From: Paraneptunicella aestuarii
Lineage (GTDB): Bacteria; Pseudomonadota; Gammaproteobacteria; Enterobacterales; Alteromonadaceae
Direction of reading: 5' to 3'
Assembly (NCBI RefSeq): GCF_019900845.1
Contig: NZ_CP074570.1
Location: 2,790,001 to 2,854,000, forward strand
Length of the DNA stretch: 64,000 nt
Positions 46,079-58,228 of this stretch are shown here, piece by piece (within the stretch, counting starts at the first letter, position 1; every line of letters begins with the position of its first letter). Under the pieces are notes generated by a model, which saw only the letters and a program-made list of their open reading frames with translations, did no database searches and was not told the DNA's origin. Made by a program: the position numbers and the translations under genes.

Positions 46079-46834
46079 CTATACCGGATTGTTAATATCA
46101 ATAAACTCAACCTTCAAACCCAGTTCAGCAGCTAGATGTTCCCCTAATGCTTTAGCCCCATATCGCTCTGTTGCGTGATGTCCTGCAGCAATAAAGTGAA
46201 TCCCCATTTCTCTGGCTGTATGAATAGTCTGCTCAGAGGCTTCTCCTGTAATGAATGCATCGATTCCTTCTTGAGCAGCTAATTCTATATACCCTTGCCC
46301 ACCGCCGGTACACCAGGCCACAGTATGAATTTCATCTTTCCCAGCCGCCTCAATCAATGGTTTTCTGCCAAGTTGTAAACTAATACGTTGCTCCAAGGCA
46401 TTAATATCGATGCCATTCACAAAACAGCCTCGACGCACAACACTTTGCGCATTTCCCTCTTCTATCGGTTCATTCCCTTCGATATCAAGAAGCTTGGCCA
46501 ACTGAGCGTTATTACCTAAAACCGGATGGCAATCCAACGGCAAATGATACGCAAACAGGTTAATATCATTGGCAAGCAAAGCACGAATACGATTACGCTT
46601 CATTCCTGTAATGACCTGATTTTCGCCTTTCCAAAAATAACCATGATGTACCAATATCGCATCAGCCTGAACATCAATTGCAGCATCGATCAGCGCCTGC
46701 GATGCCGTTACTCCCGTAACCACTTTATGTACGTCGGTTTTTCCTTCAACCTGAAGCCCATTTGGGCAATAGTCTCGAAATAGCCACGGCTGCAACAATT
46801 CGTCCAAATAGGCTAATAATTTGGTATTTTCCAA
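46079..46834 (-). CDS. Nif3-like dinuclear metal-centre protein (YbgI type)
   Basis: 251 residues. Metal-binding motifs: ILVHHGYFWKGE near residue 60-70, FAYHLPLDCHP, and the C-terminal FIAAGHHATERYG. The family forms a hexameric toroid; members are annotated as GTP cyclohydrolase type 2 but the true activity is unproven. The gene is convergent with elyC and divergent from the small unknown gene at 46956. Confidence 0.92.
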   Translation of the reverse strand: MENTKLLAYLDELLQPWLFRDYCPNGLQVEGKTDVHKVVTGVTASQALIDAAIDVQADAILVHHGYFWKGENQVITGMKRNRIRALLANDINLFAYHLPLDCHPVLGNNAQLAKLLDIEGNEPIEEGNAQSVVRRGCFVNGIDINALEQRISLQLGRKPLIEAAGKDEIHTVAWCTGGGQGYIELAAQEGIDAFITGEASEQTIHTAREMGIHFIAAGHHATERYGAKALGEHLAAELGLKVEFIDINNPV

Positions 46835-46955
46835 GCGAATATCCTCTCTAAAATGAAAAGCTGGGTCGAATATTAGACATTTTACTTAAAAGCAGGTATA
46901 ACAATCGCCTTAAATTTTCGCAATCTTAAAATCAATAAGGCAATACAATAACGAT

Positions 46956-47324
46956 ATGAGTAAATTGGATAAAGACGAAGTTATAGCCAAATTTACCGAA
47001 GCATATAAAGCGGCTAATGGCAAAGAGCCACAAATTGAAGTTAAAAGTGGCTGGTATAGCGTTGACGGCGGTAAAAATATTCGTTTGGCTCAAATAGAAG
47101 AAATGTTGGCAGAACTCACTAGCGGTTCAACCAATACAAGCGAAGCAAAAGCAGAGAAAACAGAAAAAGCTGCTGCGCCTAAAGCTGAAAAAGCACCTAA
47201 GAAAGAAAAAGCCCCAGCTAAGAAAGCTGCGCCCAAGCCTAAAGCTTCTGGCGGTTTTTCAGTGAAAGCCTATTGGGCTGAAAAAATCACTGAAAACAAC
47301 CCAGGTTCAAAATTACCTCGCTAA
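46956..47324 (+). CDS. Conserved small protein with Lys/Ala-rich linker
   Basis: 122 residues, not assigned. A folded N-terminal part (DEVIAKFTEAYKAANGKEPQIEVKSGWYSVDGGKNIRLAQIEEMLAEL) is joined by a low-complexity K/A/P/E linker (about 62-98) to a short C-terminal motif (GFSVKAYWAEKITENNPGSKLPR). The linker resembles histone-H1-like or nucleoid-protein tails, so nucleic-acid binding is possible but unproven. Separate promoter region shared with the divergent Nif3-like gene. Confidence 0.75.
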   Translation: MSKLDKDEVIAKFTEAYKAANGKEPQIEVKSGWYSVDGGKNIRLAQIEEMLAELTSGSTNTSEAKAEKTEKAAAPKAEKAPKKEKAPAKKAAPKPKASGGFSVKAYWAEKITENNPGSKLPR

Positions 47325-47426
47325 ACCTGGCAATCAGAGATATCACACACCGTTAGCCAATGCTTTCGGTGTGATCTTCTCTTATATTTCTTCAGCGATT
47401 TTTCTAAAGCCTTCTATTTTTCTATC

Positions 47427-48377
47427 CTAAGCATGCAACCCCAATTCTATAGGGAATGGCTGTAAGTATGCCTGTTGCTCAAGATAAGGATTAGGAAAGC
47501 GTTTCAAATGATGGCGCAGTAAAGTTAAGGGCGCCAGTAAAGGCACATAGCCCAACCGGAAATGCTCAATCGCTTGAGACAACTCTCGTTTCTCTTCTTG
47601 CTCCAAATGCTTCTTAAAGAATCCCTGTAAATGCATAAGCACATTAGTATGCTTCTTACGGGAAACTGTACGAGATAATGCCGCCATCATTAGCGATTGA
47701 TACTCACTCAAAGTGCTGGCGAGCTCTCCCTGCGACGCCTGAGCAACAATACGCCCGAGTTGACGATAAATATCTTCTTTATAAGCGAGGATCAAAAACT
47801 TGTAACGACTATGAAACGCCACCAAACTTCTCACACTTGGCTGTTCCAACACTTGGGTACGGAATTCATGATGAGCCATGACCCTAACGAAAAAGCTTTC
47901 ACGTAAGCCTTGATCATTCAATCGCCCATCTTCTTCAATAGGTAGATTAGGAAAATGTGCTTTCATTTTCGCAACATACAACCCCATACCTTTACGATGC
48001 AACAAATCACCCTGCTCGGTATAGACCTTTATTCGCTCCATGCCACAGGAAGGAGACTTTGCCGCAACGATATATCCATCCATCGCTTTCAATCGAGAAT
48101 GAACAGACTGATAAAAATTCTCCATAGCTTCAGAGTGGTCAATACTACCATCTTTGGAATCAACCAATCTGATTGAGATATTATCTGACTGTTGAAATTC
48201 TCTTAAATGAATCGTCGGCCTGGGCACAGGCATTCCCATACCAACTTCAGGGCATATGGGCACCAATTCAAAAATATCAGCAACCTTTTTTGCCACAAAA
48301 CCTGATTTTTTATGTCCACCATCATAGCGAACTGATTGCCCTAGCACACAAGAGCTAACACCAATCTTAATTTTCAT
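47427..48377 (-). CDS. DUF523-DUF1722 fusion protein (YbgA type)
   Basis: 316 residues. The N-terminal DUF523 domain (GVSSCVLGQSVRYDGGHK, VCPE-like VPICPEVGMGMPVPR, AKSPSCGMERI) carries conserved cysteines consistent with a metal or Fe-S site. The C-terminal DUF1722 domain (LVAFHSRYKFLILAYKEDIYRQLG, FFKKHLEQEEKRELSQAIEHFRLGYVPLLAPL) is typical. The same fusion often lies beside photolyase genes in other gammaproteobacteria; none is present here. Function unknown. Confidence 0.88.
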   Translation of the reverse strand: MKIKIGVSSCVLGQSVRYDGGHKKSGFVAKKVADIFELVPICPEVGMGMPVPRPTIHLREFQQSDNISIRLVDSKDGSIDHSEAMENFYQSVHSRLKAMDGYIVAAKSPSCGMERIKVYTEQGDLLHRKGMGLYVAKMKAHFPNLPIEEDGRLNDQGLRESFFVRVMAHHEFRTQVLEQPSVRSLVAFHSRYKFLILAYKEDIYRQLGRIVAQASQGELASTLSEYQSLMMAALSRTVSRKKHTNVLMHLQGFFKKHLEQEEKRELSQAIEHFRLGYVPLLAPLTLLRHHLKRFPNPYLEQQAYLQPFPIELGLHA

Positions 48378-48511
48378 AGCAGATATCGAATTTTGAATAG
48401 TTTAAACACCAAGCAAAGCTCGGAAATAAGAACAGACTGTATGTATAAAATGGTTAGTTCCTATCGACAGATATCGACAGGAACTAACTCTCATTAAATC
48501 ACAAACAATAT

Positions 48512-48814
48512 TTAAGGAGTTTCTGAAGGCTTTGAATTCTCAACCCGACTCTTCAATTTTTGTCCAGGTCGGAATGTTACTACTCGCCGAGCTTTAATAG
48601 GAATATCTTCCCCTGTTTTAGGATTACGACCTGGTCGCTCATTTTTGCTACGCAGATCGAAATTTCCAAAACCGGAAAGTTTCACTTGCTCCCCAGCTTC
48701 TAACGCTTCGCGCATTTCCTCAAAGAAATACTCAACCAAATCCTTGGCATCACGCTTGTTTAATCCAAACTTTTCGAACAAATGTTCCGAAATCTCAGCT
48801 TTAGTTAGGGCCAT
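48512..48814 (-). CDS. ihfA: Integration host factor, alpha subunit
   Basis: 100 residues. The HU/IHF fold is complete: [31 protein letters not shown], then the DNA-intercalating arm [27 protein letters not shown]. It bends DNA as a dimer with IHF-beta. It starts 4 bases after pheT, the conserved pheST-ihfA order, and is probably co-transcribed. Confidence 0.97.
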   Translation of the reverse strand: MALTKAEISEHLFEKFGLNKRDAKDLVEYFFEEMREALEAGEQVKLSGFGNFDLRSKNERPGRNPKTGEDIPIKARRVVTFRPGQKLKSRVENSKPSETP

Positions 48815-48818
48815 AAGA

Positions 48819-51215
48819 CTAATCCCTCAAAGACGCACCAAAATCAGTACATAATTTTTCGACTACAACATTCACTATAGACTGAATCTCAGCCTCTTCC
48901 AGTGTTCTGTTGTCATCTTGTAAAGTAAGAGAGATCGCCAAGCTCTTGTGACCTTCAGGGATCCCTTCTCCCTTGTATACGTCAAACAAGTTTAGGCCAA
49001 CTAATTGATTTACGCTACATTTTTCGACAGCAGATAAAATATCAGCCGCTGCGACCTCATCTTTAACAATAATAGCAAGGTCTCGACGGTTTGCAGGATA
49101 TTTGGAAAGTTCCTTACTCGCAGGAATCACTTTCTCTCCTAAAGCAGCCACAGCAAGCTCAAATACGAAGGTTTTACCTTTTAAATCCAAAGAATTTTCG
49201 TACTTGGGATGCAATGCACCAATATATCCAACCAGTTGCTCACCATTGAAAATGGCAGCAGCTTGCCCAGGATGTAAATAAGAGGCTTGTTCTAGATTAG
49301 CTCGCTCGAAGCGGAACTTTCCAGGTTGAACACATTTGTTCAACATCGCCTCAACATCACCTTTTAAATCAAAGAAGTCACATTTGCGATTATCAGAATT
49401 CCAACTTTCTGGCAAAACCAAGCCAGAAATCACACCTGCGATCATTTCTTCTTGCTTTAAGCCCAAATCAGCTTGCTCATCTGGAACAAAACGCAATCCG
49501 GTTTCAAACAAGCGAACGCGATTTTGCTGGCGATTCAGGTTGTAAGACAGAGCTTGCAATAATCCCGGTAACAAACTCAAACGCATTACCGACATATCCG
49601 CAGAAATAGGATTTGGAAGATGAAATCCTTCTTGCTCAGGGAATAACGCAGCTTGCATTTTTGGATCAACAAATGAATAGGTAATCGCTTCTTGGTAATC
49701 TCGAGCAATTAACACATTCTTCAATTCAGTTAAGGTAATATTCGCTTCTTTGGTATTACGCATTCTCAAATCAGCTTTAGGGGCCTCATTTGGAATATTG
49801 TTGTAACCATACACACGAGCAACTTCTTCAACCAAATCTTCTTCAATGGCAATATCAAAACGGAAAGAAGGGGCGACAACATCCCATTTGCCATCTAATT
49901 CAGTAACAGACAACCCCAAACGAGTCAGTATTTCAGTGACCTTCTCTTTCGGGATCTCAATACCAATTAGCCTTTCAAGCTTTTCAGCTCGTAAGGTGAT
50001 TTCGTTCATTTTAGGAATATGCTGTTCCAATACGGCTTCAGTAATCGGCCCAGCTTCACCACCAACGATGTCTAACAACAGCTTGGTAGCTCGTTCCATT
50101 GCAGTACGCTGCAATTGAGGATCGACACCACGCTCATAGCGGTGAGATGCATCAGTGTGCAAACCATACTGACGAGCTTTACCTGCAATGGCTAAAGGCG
50201 CAAAGAAGGCACTTTCCAGGAAAATATGACGGCTTGATTCAGTCACCCCGGAATCCAAACCACCAAAAATGCCCGCCATTGCGACAGGTGCTTTATGGTC
50301 TGCGATGATCAAAGTATCAGACTTTAATTCAACTTCATTACCGTCCAACAAAGTCAGCTTTTCACCTTCTTTAGGGAAACGAACTTTAATGCCGCCTTGT
50401 AGTTTTTCCAAATCAAAGGCGTGCATTGGATGGCCTAATTCCAGCAACACGTAGTTGGTCACATCAACAACTGGATCAATACTGCGAACACCACAACGAC
50501 GCAGTTTTTCTTGCATCCAGACAGGAGATGTCGCCGCCAGATTGATGTTACGAATCACACGTCCAAGATAACGCGGACAGGCTTCGTTGGCTTCCAATTC
50601 GATAGCGAATTCATCGTCAATCATTGGAGCAACAGGTTCAATAACAGGAACCGTCACATCCAGATTGTTTAATACGCCTACTTCACGCGCCAAACCTTTA
50701 ATGCTTAAACAATCGGCACGGTTAGCGGTTAAGTCCACTTCAATTGTGACATCATCCAGTACAAGATAATCACGAATATCAGTGCCAATCGGCGCATCTT
50801 CTGGAAGTTCAATAATACCGCTGTGATCTTCTGAAATACCCAATTCAGAATAGGAGCACAACATACCATGAGAAGGCTGCCCACGAAGCTTGGCTTTCTT
50901 AATCTTGAAATCACCTGGCAAAACTGCGCCCACAACAGCAACAGCAACTTTTAATCCCAGGCGGCAGTTTGGTGCGCCACAAACGATATCAAGAAGTTCG
51001 TCCTGACCAACATTAACCTTTGTCACTCGCAGTTTATCGGCATCAGGATGCTGACCACATTCAACCACTTCACCAACCACCACACCTGAAAATTCACCCG
51101 CAACAGGATCAACTGCGTCTACTTCAAGGCCGGCCATTGTAATTTGCTCAGCCAATGCTTCACTTGTCAGAGCAGGGCTTACCCACTCTCTTAACCATTT
51201 TTCACTGAATTTCAT
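48819..51215 (-). CDS. pheT: Phenylalanyl-tRNA synthetase, beta subunit
   Basis: 798 residues. The tRNA-binding (EMAP-like) domain is at 40-150 ([21 protein letters not shown]), followed by the B3/B4 editing domain, B5, catalytic-like core and C-terminal FDX-ACB domain ([18 protein letters not shown]...[23 protein letters not shown]). It pairs with PheS as (alpha-beta)2 to charge tRNA-Phe. The start is 8 bases after pheS. Confidence 0.97.
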   Translation of the reverse strand: MKFSEKWLREWVSPALTSEALAEQITMAGLEVDAVDPVAGEFSGVVVGEVVECGQHPDADKLRVTKVNVGQDELLDIVCGAPNCRLGLKVAVAVVGAVLPGDFKIKKAKLRGQPSHGMLCSYSELGISEDHSGIIELPEDAPIGTDIRDYLVLDDVTIEVDLTANRADCLSIKGLAREVGVLNNLDVTVPVIEPVAPMIDDEFAIELEANEACPRYLGRVIRNINLAATSPVWMQEKLRRCGVRSIDPVVDVTNYVLLELGHPMHAFDLEKLQGGIKVRFPKEGEKLTLLDGNEVELKSDTLIIADHKAPVAMAGIFGGLDSGVTESSRHIFLESAFFAPLAIAGKARQYGLHTDASHRYERGVDPQLQRTAMERATKLLLDIVGGEAGPITEAVLEQHIPKMNEITLRAEKLERLIGIEIPKEKVTEILTRLGLSVTELDGKWDVVAPSFRFDIAIEEDLVEEVARVYGYNNIPNEAPKADLRMRNTKEANITLTELKNVLIARDYQEAITYSFVDPKMQAALFPEQEGFHLPNPISADMSVMRLSLLPGLLQALSYNLNRQQNRVRLFETGLRFVPDEQADLGLKQEEMIAGVISGLVLPESWNSDNRKCDFFDLKGDVEAMLNKCVQPGKFRFERANLEQASYLHPGQAAAIFNGEQLVGYIGALHPKYENSLDLKGKTFVFELAVAALGEKVIPASKELSKYPANRRDLAIIVKDEVAAADILSAVEKCSVNQLVGLNLFDVYKGEGIPEGHKSLAISLTLQDDNRTLEEAEIQSIVNVVVEKLCTDFGASLRD

Positions 51216-51223
51216 CGGTCTGC

Positions 51224-52267
<1,044 letters not shown>

Positions 52268-52381
52268 CTACACGAAAGCCAAACGAGGCGACTAGTGAAA
52301 ATGCAGTATATTTAACAGATTGACGCATTTTACCGAAATTTAAGTAGTAACATTCTAGAAATAGCAGGAGGAAGTCGCTAA

Positions 52382-53629
52382 ATGCGTGTCTATGCGGCAA
52401 GACAAGCAATTCTGAATCGCCGAAAACAGTCCGTTGCCTATGAATTATTTTTCAGGGATGGCGTTAGCAACAGTTTTCCTAATATTGACTCAACAGCAGC
52501 CACCTCCAAACTCATGCTTAATCACCACTTCAATGTGGGTTTTAAGACAATTACCAGAGGTAAACGTGCGCTGATCAATTTCTCTGAGCAAGCTATTTTA
52601 GCCAGATTACCGACTCTTTTACCGGCAAACGACATTGTTGTTGAAATTCTGGAAGATGTACCACCGTCTGAAGAAGTATTCCAGGCTTGTCGAGAAATGT
52701 TCCATCAGGGATATCGTTTGGCGCTTGATGATTTTCAATATCATCATGGCTGGGAGAAATTCATGAATTTCACTCGCCTTATTAAGTTTGATATTCAACA
52801 TACGCCTCTTAATAAGCTTGGTGGAATACTGCCAGAATTAAAGAAAAAATATAAACAAATTAAATTTCTGGCAGAAAAAATAGAGACTTATGAAGAATAC
52901 GAACAAGCCAGAGAAATGGGCTTTGACTTCTTCCAGGGCTATTTTTTCTGTCGTCCAGAAATGATGAGCCACAACGATATAGATGTTAGTTATCAAATCG
53001 TTATGGCTATTTACGCGGAAGTGCTTAAACCCAATTTCAGTTATGACAGGTTAGCTCGTCTGTTTGAAAAAGATGTTTCCCTAACCTACAAATTACTTAA
53101 ATTTATTAATTCGGGATTATTTGTACTGGTAGAGCCGATCGGCTCTATTAAGCAAGGTTTAGTCTACCTTGGAGAAGAAAGAGCAAGAAAATTCATCTCT
53201 CTGATTGCGACGGCTCATTTGGGAATAGTAAAACCCATGGAGCTCATCAGGATGTCAGTCATTAGAGCGCGCTTTTGTGAATTTATTGCTGAAAAATCAC
53301 ATCCCGCAATGAAAGATCAGGCGTTTTTGCTCGGCCTATTCTCCTTAATTGATGCCATTCTGGATAAATCAATGGAAGATATCGTTCAGGCATTACCTTT
53401 GGTAGAGGAAATCAGAGAAGCACTCATAGGCTACAAAAATGTGTTATTTCACAACTTGGAGCTAGTGAAGGCTTATGAATCAGGAAGCTGGTACAACACC
53501 CAGAAAAAAGCGCGAGTATTACGATTACAACAGGATTCTTTGGCTGAAATGTACAATAAAGCCGTCGCTTGGTCTGAATCGTTCGAAGAAGGTACTGAAC
53601 AAATTGCTGCATTAACCGATGATATATAA
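52382..53629 (+). CDS. EAL-HDOD domain protein (probably catalytically inactive)
   Basis: 415 residues. The N-terminal EAL-like domain has the family's altered signature: AYELFFRDG where active phosphodiesterases have EALLR, VVEILED, LALDDFQYHHG and LAEKIETYEE. The C-terminal HDOD domain (FEKDVSLTYKLLKFINSG) follows. Such proteins (CdgJ/YuxH group) usually signal by protein contact without degrading cyclic di-GMP. The gene is oriented opposite to the translation genes on both sides, and shares the terminator at 53706-53732 with rplT. AGGAGG stands 9 bases before the ATG. Confidence 0.9.
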   Translation: MRVYAARQAILNRRKQSVAYELFFRDGVSNSFPNIDSTAATSKLMLNHHFNVGFKTITRGKRALINFSEQAILARLPTLLPANDIVVEILEDVPPSEEVFQACREMFHQGYRLALDDFQYHHGWEKFMNFTRLIKFDIQHTPLNKLGGILPELKKKYKQIKFLAEKIETYEEYEQAREMGFDFFQGYFFCRPEMMSHNDIDVSYQIVMAIYAEVLKPNFSYDRLARLFEKDVSLTYKLLKFINSGLFVLVEPIGSIKQGLVYLGEERARKFISLIATAHLGIVKPMELIRMSVIRARFCEFIAEKSHPAMKDQAFLLGLFSLIDAILDKSMEDIVQALPLVEEIREALIGYKNVLFHNLELVKAYESGSWYNTQKKARVLRLQQDSLAEMYNKAVAWSESFEEGTEQIAALTDDI

Positions 53630-53705
53630 GGCTCTTTACCGAGCCTTTATTTCATTGCACTTGCTTTTTCAATTCGGCTTTTCAATTTAGTTTTTCAACA
53701 GATAT

Positions 53706-53732
53706 AAAAAAGGAGCGTTAAACGCTCCTTTT
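53706..53732. terminator. Bidirectional intrinsic terminator, EAL-HDOD gene and rplT
   Basis: AAAAAGGAGCG and CGCTCCTTTTT pair around TTAAA. T-runs follow the stem on both strands, serving the convergent EAL-HDOD gene and rplT. Confidence 0.9.
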
Positions 53733-53759
53733 TCAAAATCACATCAACAGATGCAAATC

Positions 53760-54113
53760 TTACAAAGCACCTTTTGCAGTTTCAACCAAAGCAGTGAATG
53801 CTGCTTTGTCATGGACTGCGATGTCAGAAAGGATCTTACGATCGATTTCAACAGATGCTTTCTTAAGACCATTGATGAATCGGCTGTATGACATACCGTT
53901 CTGACGAGCGGCAGCGTTAATACGCGCAATCCACAATTGACGGAACTGACGCTTGCGTTGACGGCGGTCACGATAAGCATATTGACCCGCTTTAGTTACC
54001 GCTTGATAAGCAACGCGGTATACACGACTACGAGCGCCGTAATAACCTTTTGCTTGCTTCAGTACTTTCTTGTGACGTGCACGCGCCACTACACCACGTT
54101 TTACTCTAGGCAT
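53760..54113 (-). CDS. rplT: 50S ribosomal protein L20
   Basis: 117 residues: [29 protein letters not shown] is the universal start. L20 is needed for large-subunit assembly and in enterobacteria also represses translation of its own operon. Last gene of the infC-rpmI-rplT block. Confidence 0.98.
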   Translation of the reverse strand: MPRVKRGVVARARHKKVLKQAKGYYGARSRVYRVAYQAVTKAGQYAYRDRRQRKRQFRQLWIARINAAARQNGMSYSRFINGLKKASVEIDRKILSDIAVHDKAAFTALVETAKGAL

Positions 54114-54127
54114 TATTCAGTCTCCCG

Positions 54128-54325
54128 TTACACGTAAGGCATCATACGTTGAATCAACGCAGTATCCGATTCATGAACTAATTTTTTACCACGTAGATGA
54201 CGTTTACGCTTAGAGCTTTTTTTCGTCAAAATGTGGCGCAAATGAGACTGCTTGCTTTTGAAACCACCAGAAGCAGTTTTTCTAAAACGCTTCGCGGCTC
54301 CGCGGTTAGTTTTCATTTTTGGCAT
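54128..54325 (-). CDS. rpmI: 50S ribosomal protein L35
   Basis: 65 residues: [22 protein letters not shown] then [14 protein letters not shown] basic sequence. It is 14 bases from rplT and about 116 bases from infC. In E. coli the infC-rpmI gap contains the pseudoknot target of L20; a similar length is present here. Confidence 0.98.
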   Translation of the reverse strand: MPKMKTNRGAAKRFRKTASGGFKSKQSHLRHILTKKSSKRKRHLRGKKLVHESDTALIQRMMPYV

Positions 54326-54441
54326 GAGTATATACTCCGCATTTTTAAGGCAGCATGCATAACACGCTGCTAATTACAAACTGGTTGCAAGGTGATTAGC
54401 TGTTCTAAAAGAACATCTAATACTTGTAGTGACCTTACCAC

Positions 54442-54981
54442 CTACTTTTTAGAGGGGGCTAATACCATGATCATCTGGCGACCTTCTACCCTATTAGGGA
54501 AAAACTCGCAAGAAGCAATGTCTTCCAAATCCGTTTTAATACGGTTTAGAAGTTCAATACCGATCTCTTGGTGAGCCATTTCACGACCGCGAAAGCGAAC
54601 CGTAACTTTGGCTTTATCACCCCCTTCGAGAAAGCGACGCAGGTTGCGCAGTTTTACCTGGTAGTCGCCAATATCAGTGCCAGGGCGAAATTTAATCTCC
54701 TTGACCTGAATTTGTTTCTGTTTTTTCTTCTGCTCTTTCTGAGCCTTACTTTTCTCGAAAAGAAACTTACCGTAATCCATTACTTTACAGACAGGAGGAG
54801 TGGCATTAGGGCTAATTTCAACCAGATCCATATCACTCTGCGAAGCTCGTTCTAAAGCTTCCGTCAGAGAAACAACACCGACCTGTTCCCCATCCTTTCC
54901 AATTAAACGAACCTCTCTTGCTGTAATTTCATCGTTGATGCACTCTTTGTTTGCATCAGCCTTGTTGTTGCTTCTTTTAAT
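54442..54981 (-). CDS. infC: Translation initiation factor IF-3
   Basis: 179 residues. N-terminal domain ([42 protein letters not shown]), lysine-rich linker, and C-terminal domain ([33 protein letters not shown]). It discriminates the start codon and keeps ribosomal subunits apart. The best start is ATT 54981, with GGAGG (54990-54994) 8 bases upstream, in the context ATT-AAA as in E. coli. A TTG two codons earlier is only 2 bases from GGAGG. AUU starts make infC self-regulated. Confidence 0.96.
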   Translation of the reverse strand: MKRSNNKADANKECINDEITAREVRLIGKDGEQVGVVSLTEALERASQSDMDLVEISPNATPPVCKVMDYGKFLFEKSKAQKEQKKKQKQIQVKEIKFRPGTDIGDYQVKLRNLRRFLEGGDKAKVTVRFRGREMAHQEIGIELLNRIKTDLEDIASCEFFPNRVEGRQMIMVLAPSKK

Positions 54982-55008
54982 AAGCAATTCCTCCGAGAAA
55001 AGTTAATA

Positions 55009-56919
55009 TCATGATTTCTGTTCAATTTCTTGAATCAGTTTATTCACTATATCGTCAATGTGGAATTTACCAAGGTCTTCACCTTTACGAGTCCGAACAG
55101 CCACTTCACTGCTCTCAACTTCCTGATCTCCGACCACTAACATATATGGAACGCGCTTAAGCGTGTGCTCGCGGATTTTAAAGCCAATTTTTTCATTTCT
55201 CAAGTCCGCTTTTACTCTTATGCCATGTTTCCGTAACTTTTCAGCAACAGAAAGCACATATTCGGCCTGTTTATCGGTAATATTCAGGATAACGACCTGA
55301 GTCGGAGCCAACCAAAGTGGAAAATGACCAGCATACTCTTCAGTTAAAATACCAATAAATCTTTCGAGCGAGCCTAATATAGCACGGTGAATCATAACCG
55401 GTACTTTTCTTTCTCCATCTTCAGCAACATAAGTGGAATCTAATCTTGCCGGCATAGAGAAATCGAGCTGAACTGTACCGCACTGCCATTCACGATCCAA
55501 ACAGTCGTGCAAAGTAAATTCGATCTTAGGCCCGTAGAATGCGCCCTCACCTTCCTGATATTCAAACTCAATATCATTAGACTTCAGAGCTTCTGCCAAG
55601 GCTTCCTCAGCTTTATCCCAAATTTCATCACTACCCACACGTTTTTCAGGACGAGTGGAAAGTTTCACATCAATTTTTTCAAAACCAAAGGTTTGATAAG
55701 TCTCGTAAACCATCTTGATACAACCGCTGACTTCATCAAGAATTTGCTCTTCGGTACAGAAAATATGAGCATCATCCTGAGTAAAACCACGAACACGCAT
55801 CAAACCATGTAGAGAACCAGATGGCTCATTACGATGGCAGCTACCAAACTCTGCCATACGTAAAGGTAAATCACGATAAGATTTTAGACCCTGATTGAAA
55901 ATTTGCACGTGCCCCGGACAGTTCATTGGCTTAACGGCATATTCTCTATGTTCCGACTGTGTCGTGAACATGTTTTCTGCGTATTTGTCCCAATGCCCTG
56001 ACTTTTCCCACAGAACACGATCCATCATCAATGGGCCTTTAACTTCCTGATAATCAAAGACAGACAACTTTTCACGAACAAAAGCTTCAAGTTCTTTATA
56101 GATAGTCCAGCCATCGTTGTGCCAGAACACCATACCCGGGGCTTCTTCTTGCCAGTGGAACAAATCCAACGCTTTACCAATTTTACGGTGATCACGTTTT
56201 TCAGCTTCTTCCAGCTTCACCAGGTAGGATTTCAGTTCTTTTTTATCAGCCCATGCCGTACCGTACACACGCTGCAACATTTTGTTGTTGCTGTTACCAC
56301 GCCAATAAGCACCCGCAACCTTCATCAATTTAAAGTTATGGCAAAAGCGCATATTAGGTACGTGCGGGCCACGGCACATATCGACATATTCTTCATGATG
56401 GTACAAACCAGGACGATCATCTTTACTGACGTTTTCGTCCAGGATTTCCATCTTGTAAGTTTCGCCTCGCGCTTCAAACGCATCACGCGCTTCCTGCCAG
56501 GAAACTTTCTTCTTGATAACATCGTAATCGGTTTTAGCCAGATCCAGCATGCGCTTTTCCAGCTTATCCAAATCTTCCTGACGCAGTGGCTCATCTAAAT
56601 CAACATCATAGTAAAAACCATTGTCAATTACCGGACCGATAGCCATCTTGGTATTAGGCCACAATTGCTTGATAGCATGACCCAATAAGTGGGCACAGGA
56701 GTGACGCAAAATTTCTAGTCCTTCCTTATCCTTTGCGGTAATGATACGCAAAGACGCGTCTTCAGAAATTAAATCACAAGCATCGATCAGATTACCGTCA
56801 ATTTCCCCAGCAATGGTTGCCTTGGCTAAACCAGGGCCAATATCGTTGGCAATGTCCATTACAGATACAGGGTTATCAAATTGACGTTGACTACCGTCAG
56901 GGAGCGTAATTACAGGCAT
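55009..56919 (-). CDS. thrS: Threonyl-tRNA synthetase
   Basis: 636 residues. TGS domain ([14 protein letters not shown]), editing domain with [12 protein letters not shown] and [11 protein letters not shown], class II core with [25 protein letters not shown] and [15 protein letters not shown], and anticodon-binding domain. ATG 56919 has AAGGA upstream; the open frame extends 11 codons further. First of the thrS-infC-rpmI-rplT run, whose order matches E. coli. Confidence 0.97.
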   Translation of the reverse strand: MPVITLPDGSQRQFDNPVSVMDIANDIGPGLAKATIAGEIDGNLIDACDLISEDASLRIITAKDKEGLEILRHSCAHLLGHAIKQLWPNTKMAIGPVIDNGFYYDVDLDEPLRQEDLDKLEKRMLDLAKTDYDVIKKKVSWQEARDAFEARGETYKMEILDENVSKDDRPGLYHHEEYVDMCRGPHVPNMRFCHNFKLMKVAGAYWRGNSNNKMLQRVYGTAWADKKELKSYLVKLEEAEKRDHRKIGKALDLFHWQEEAPGMVFWHNDGWTIYKELEAFVREKLSVFDYQEVKGPLMMDRVLWEKSGHWDKYAENMFTTQSEHREYAVKPMNCPGHVQIFNQGLKSYRDLPLRMAEFGSCHRNEPSGSLHGLMRVRGFTQDDAHIFCTEEQILDEVSGCIKMVYETYQTFGFEKIDVKLSTRPEKRVGSDEIWDKAEEALAEALKSNDIEFEYQEGEGAFYGPKIEFTLHDCLDREWQCGTVQLDFSMPARLDSTYVAEDGERKVPVMIHRAILGSLERFIGILTEEYAGHFPLWLAPTQVVILNITDKQAEYVLSVAEKLRKHGIRVKADLRNEKIGFKIREHTLKRVPYMLVVGDQEVESSEVAVRTRKGEDLGKFHIDDIVNKLIQEIEQKS

Positions 56920-57313
56920 GTTTAATCCTTTTACAGTGGTGACACGTACCAAGCGCCACTTGTTAATTCTTTAAAAAAAAACTAATCGAAAATATTTGGC
57001 AAAATGAAGTATTTGCGATCGATTAAAAAAACGGGCGGATATTAACAATTTAGAGCTTTGATTACTACCTTGAATGCTCACTGAAATGCAGATATTCCGG
57101 ACTTTCGCTCATTTAAGAGAAGTTTTAAAACAGAAAACACATGGTAGCTTTCAAATTTATGAAAATAAATTTAAAAAAGCATCAACAAGTTAGTAATAAT
57201 TCCTGCAAATTTGCGGAGAATCCCCGCAACAACACAACAATTTGTACCATACTAACAAAATATTATTGGTCTTAAGTCGTAATGACAGCCATTAAACCTT
57301 TGCCTACTGTGTA
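56920..57313. other. Intergenic region between thrS and the fructosamine kinase gene
   Basis: 394 bases shared by two divergent genes; it should hold both promoters and the thrS leader. TTGCGG/CCGCAA (57211-57229) is a small hairpin. I found no riboswitch-like or protein-coding feature. Confidence 0.4.
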
Positions 57314-58183
57314 ATGACTATGTGGCATTTTATTAGTGAAAAAATTAGTGACGCTCTAGATATCGAATTCGTCTGTGACGACATTCGACATATCTCTGGT
57401 GGTGATACTCATTCTTGCTTCAAAATCAGTAACGATAAAAAACGTTTTTTTGTCAAAATCAATTCACCGGATATATTGCCTCAATTTGAAGCCGAAATAG
57501 ATGGATTGTTGCATTTAAACAAAACAGAGCTCTTCTTTGTCCCTCATCCAATTTGCTCAGGCATTATCGAAGACAAAAGCTATTTAGTGCTGGAATACAT
57601 CTCCATGCAGGAAGGAACAAAGAATGACTGGTTTGCCTTCGGGCAACAACTCGCCAACATGCATCAACAATGGACTTCAGAAACCTGCGGTTGGCATATC
57701 AACAATTTCATTGGCTTAACCCCACAACTCAACACCCCATGCCAAAACTGGACTGAGTTTTTTATTGAATATCGCATTCGGTACTTAATGAAATTGCTTC
57801 AAAAACAAGGACATTCCGTCGCAGATATCAATGACACTTGCAAGTGCATTTCATCCTTACTTGACGGACACAATCCAGTAATCTCGCTAATGCATGGTGA
57901 TTTATGGGGCGGAAATGTAGCTTTTCATAAAGCTCAACCTGTTTTATTCGACCCAGCCATCTACTATGGTGATAGAGAAACAGATATTGCCATGACCGAA
58001 TTGTTCGGTGGTTTTAATACCTCATTTTATAAAGGCTACAACACCACATATCCTCTTAATGATGGATACACATTGCGTAAGTCTATCTACCAGCTCTACC
58101 ACATTCTCAATCATGCATTATTGTTTGGAGGACATTACCTGGAAAATGCAAAAGCAATTATTGCTCAGTTACGTGAAAGCTAA
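57314..58183 (+). CDS. Fructosamine kinase family protein (YniA-like)
   Basis: 289 residues with the APH-like kinase fold: catalytic SLMHGDLWGGNVAF and metal-binding LFDPAIYYGDRETDIAMTELFGGF. It phosphorylates sugar-amine adducts (ribulosamine or fructosamine) to start repair of glycated proteins. The likely start is ATG 57314; a second ATG is 6 bases later. The CPXCG gene follows 45 bases downstream on the same strand. Confidence 0.93.
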   Translation: MTMWHFISEKISDALDIEFVCDDIRHISGGDTHSCFKISNDKKRFFVKINSPDILPQFEAEIDGLLHLNKTELFFVPHPICSGIIEDKSYLVLEYISMQEGTKNDWFAFGQQLANMHQQWTSETCGWHINNFIGLTPQLNTPCQNWTEFFIEYRIRYLMKLLQKQGHSVADINDTCKCISSLLDGHNPVISLMHGDLWGGNVAFHKAQPVLFDPAIYYGDRETDIAMTELFGGFNTSFYKGYNTTYPLNDGYTLRKSIYQLYHILNHALLFGGHYLENAKAIIAQLRES

Positions 58184-58228
58184 CCGCCATCACAATCATC
58201 GGTTTAAGTTGTTGAACGAGGTGTGTTT

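Noticed and set aside
50099..50308. Rightward frames within pheT
   Set aside because: Shadows of the well-supported pheT gene on the opposite strand.
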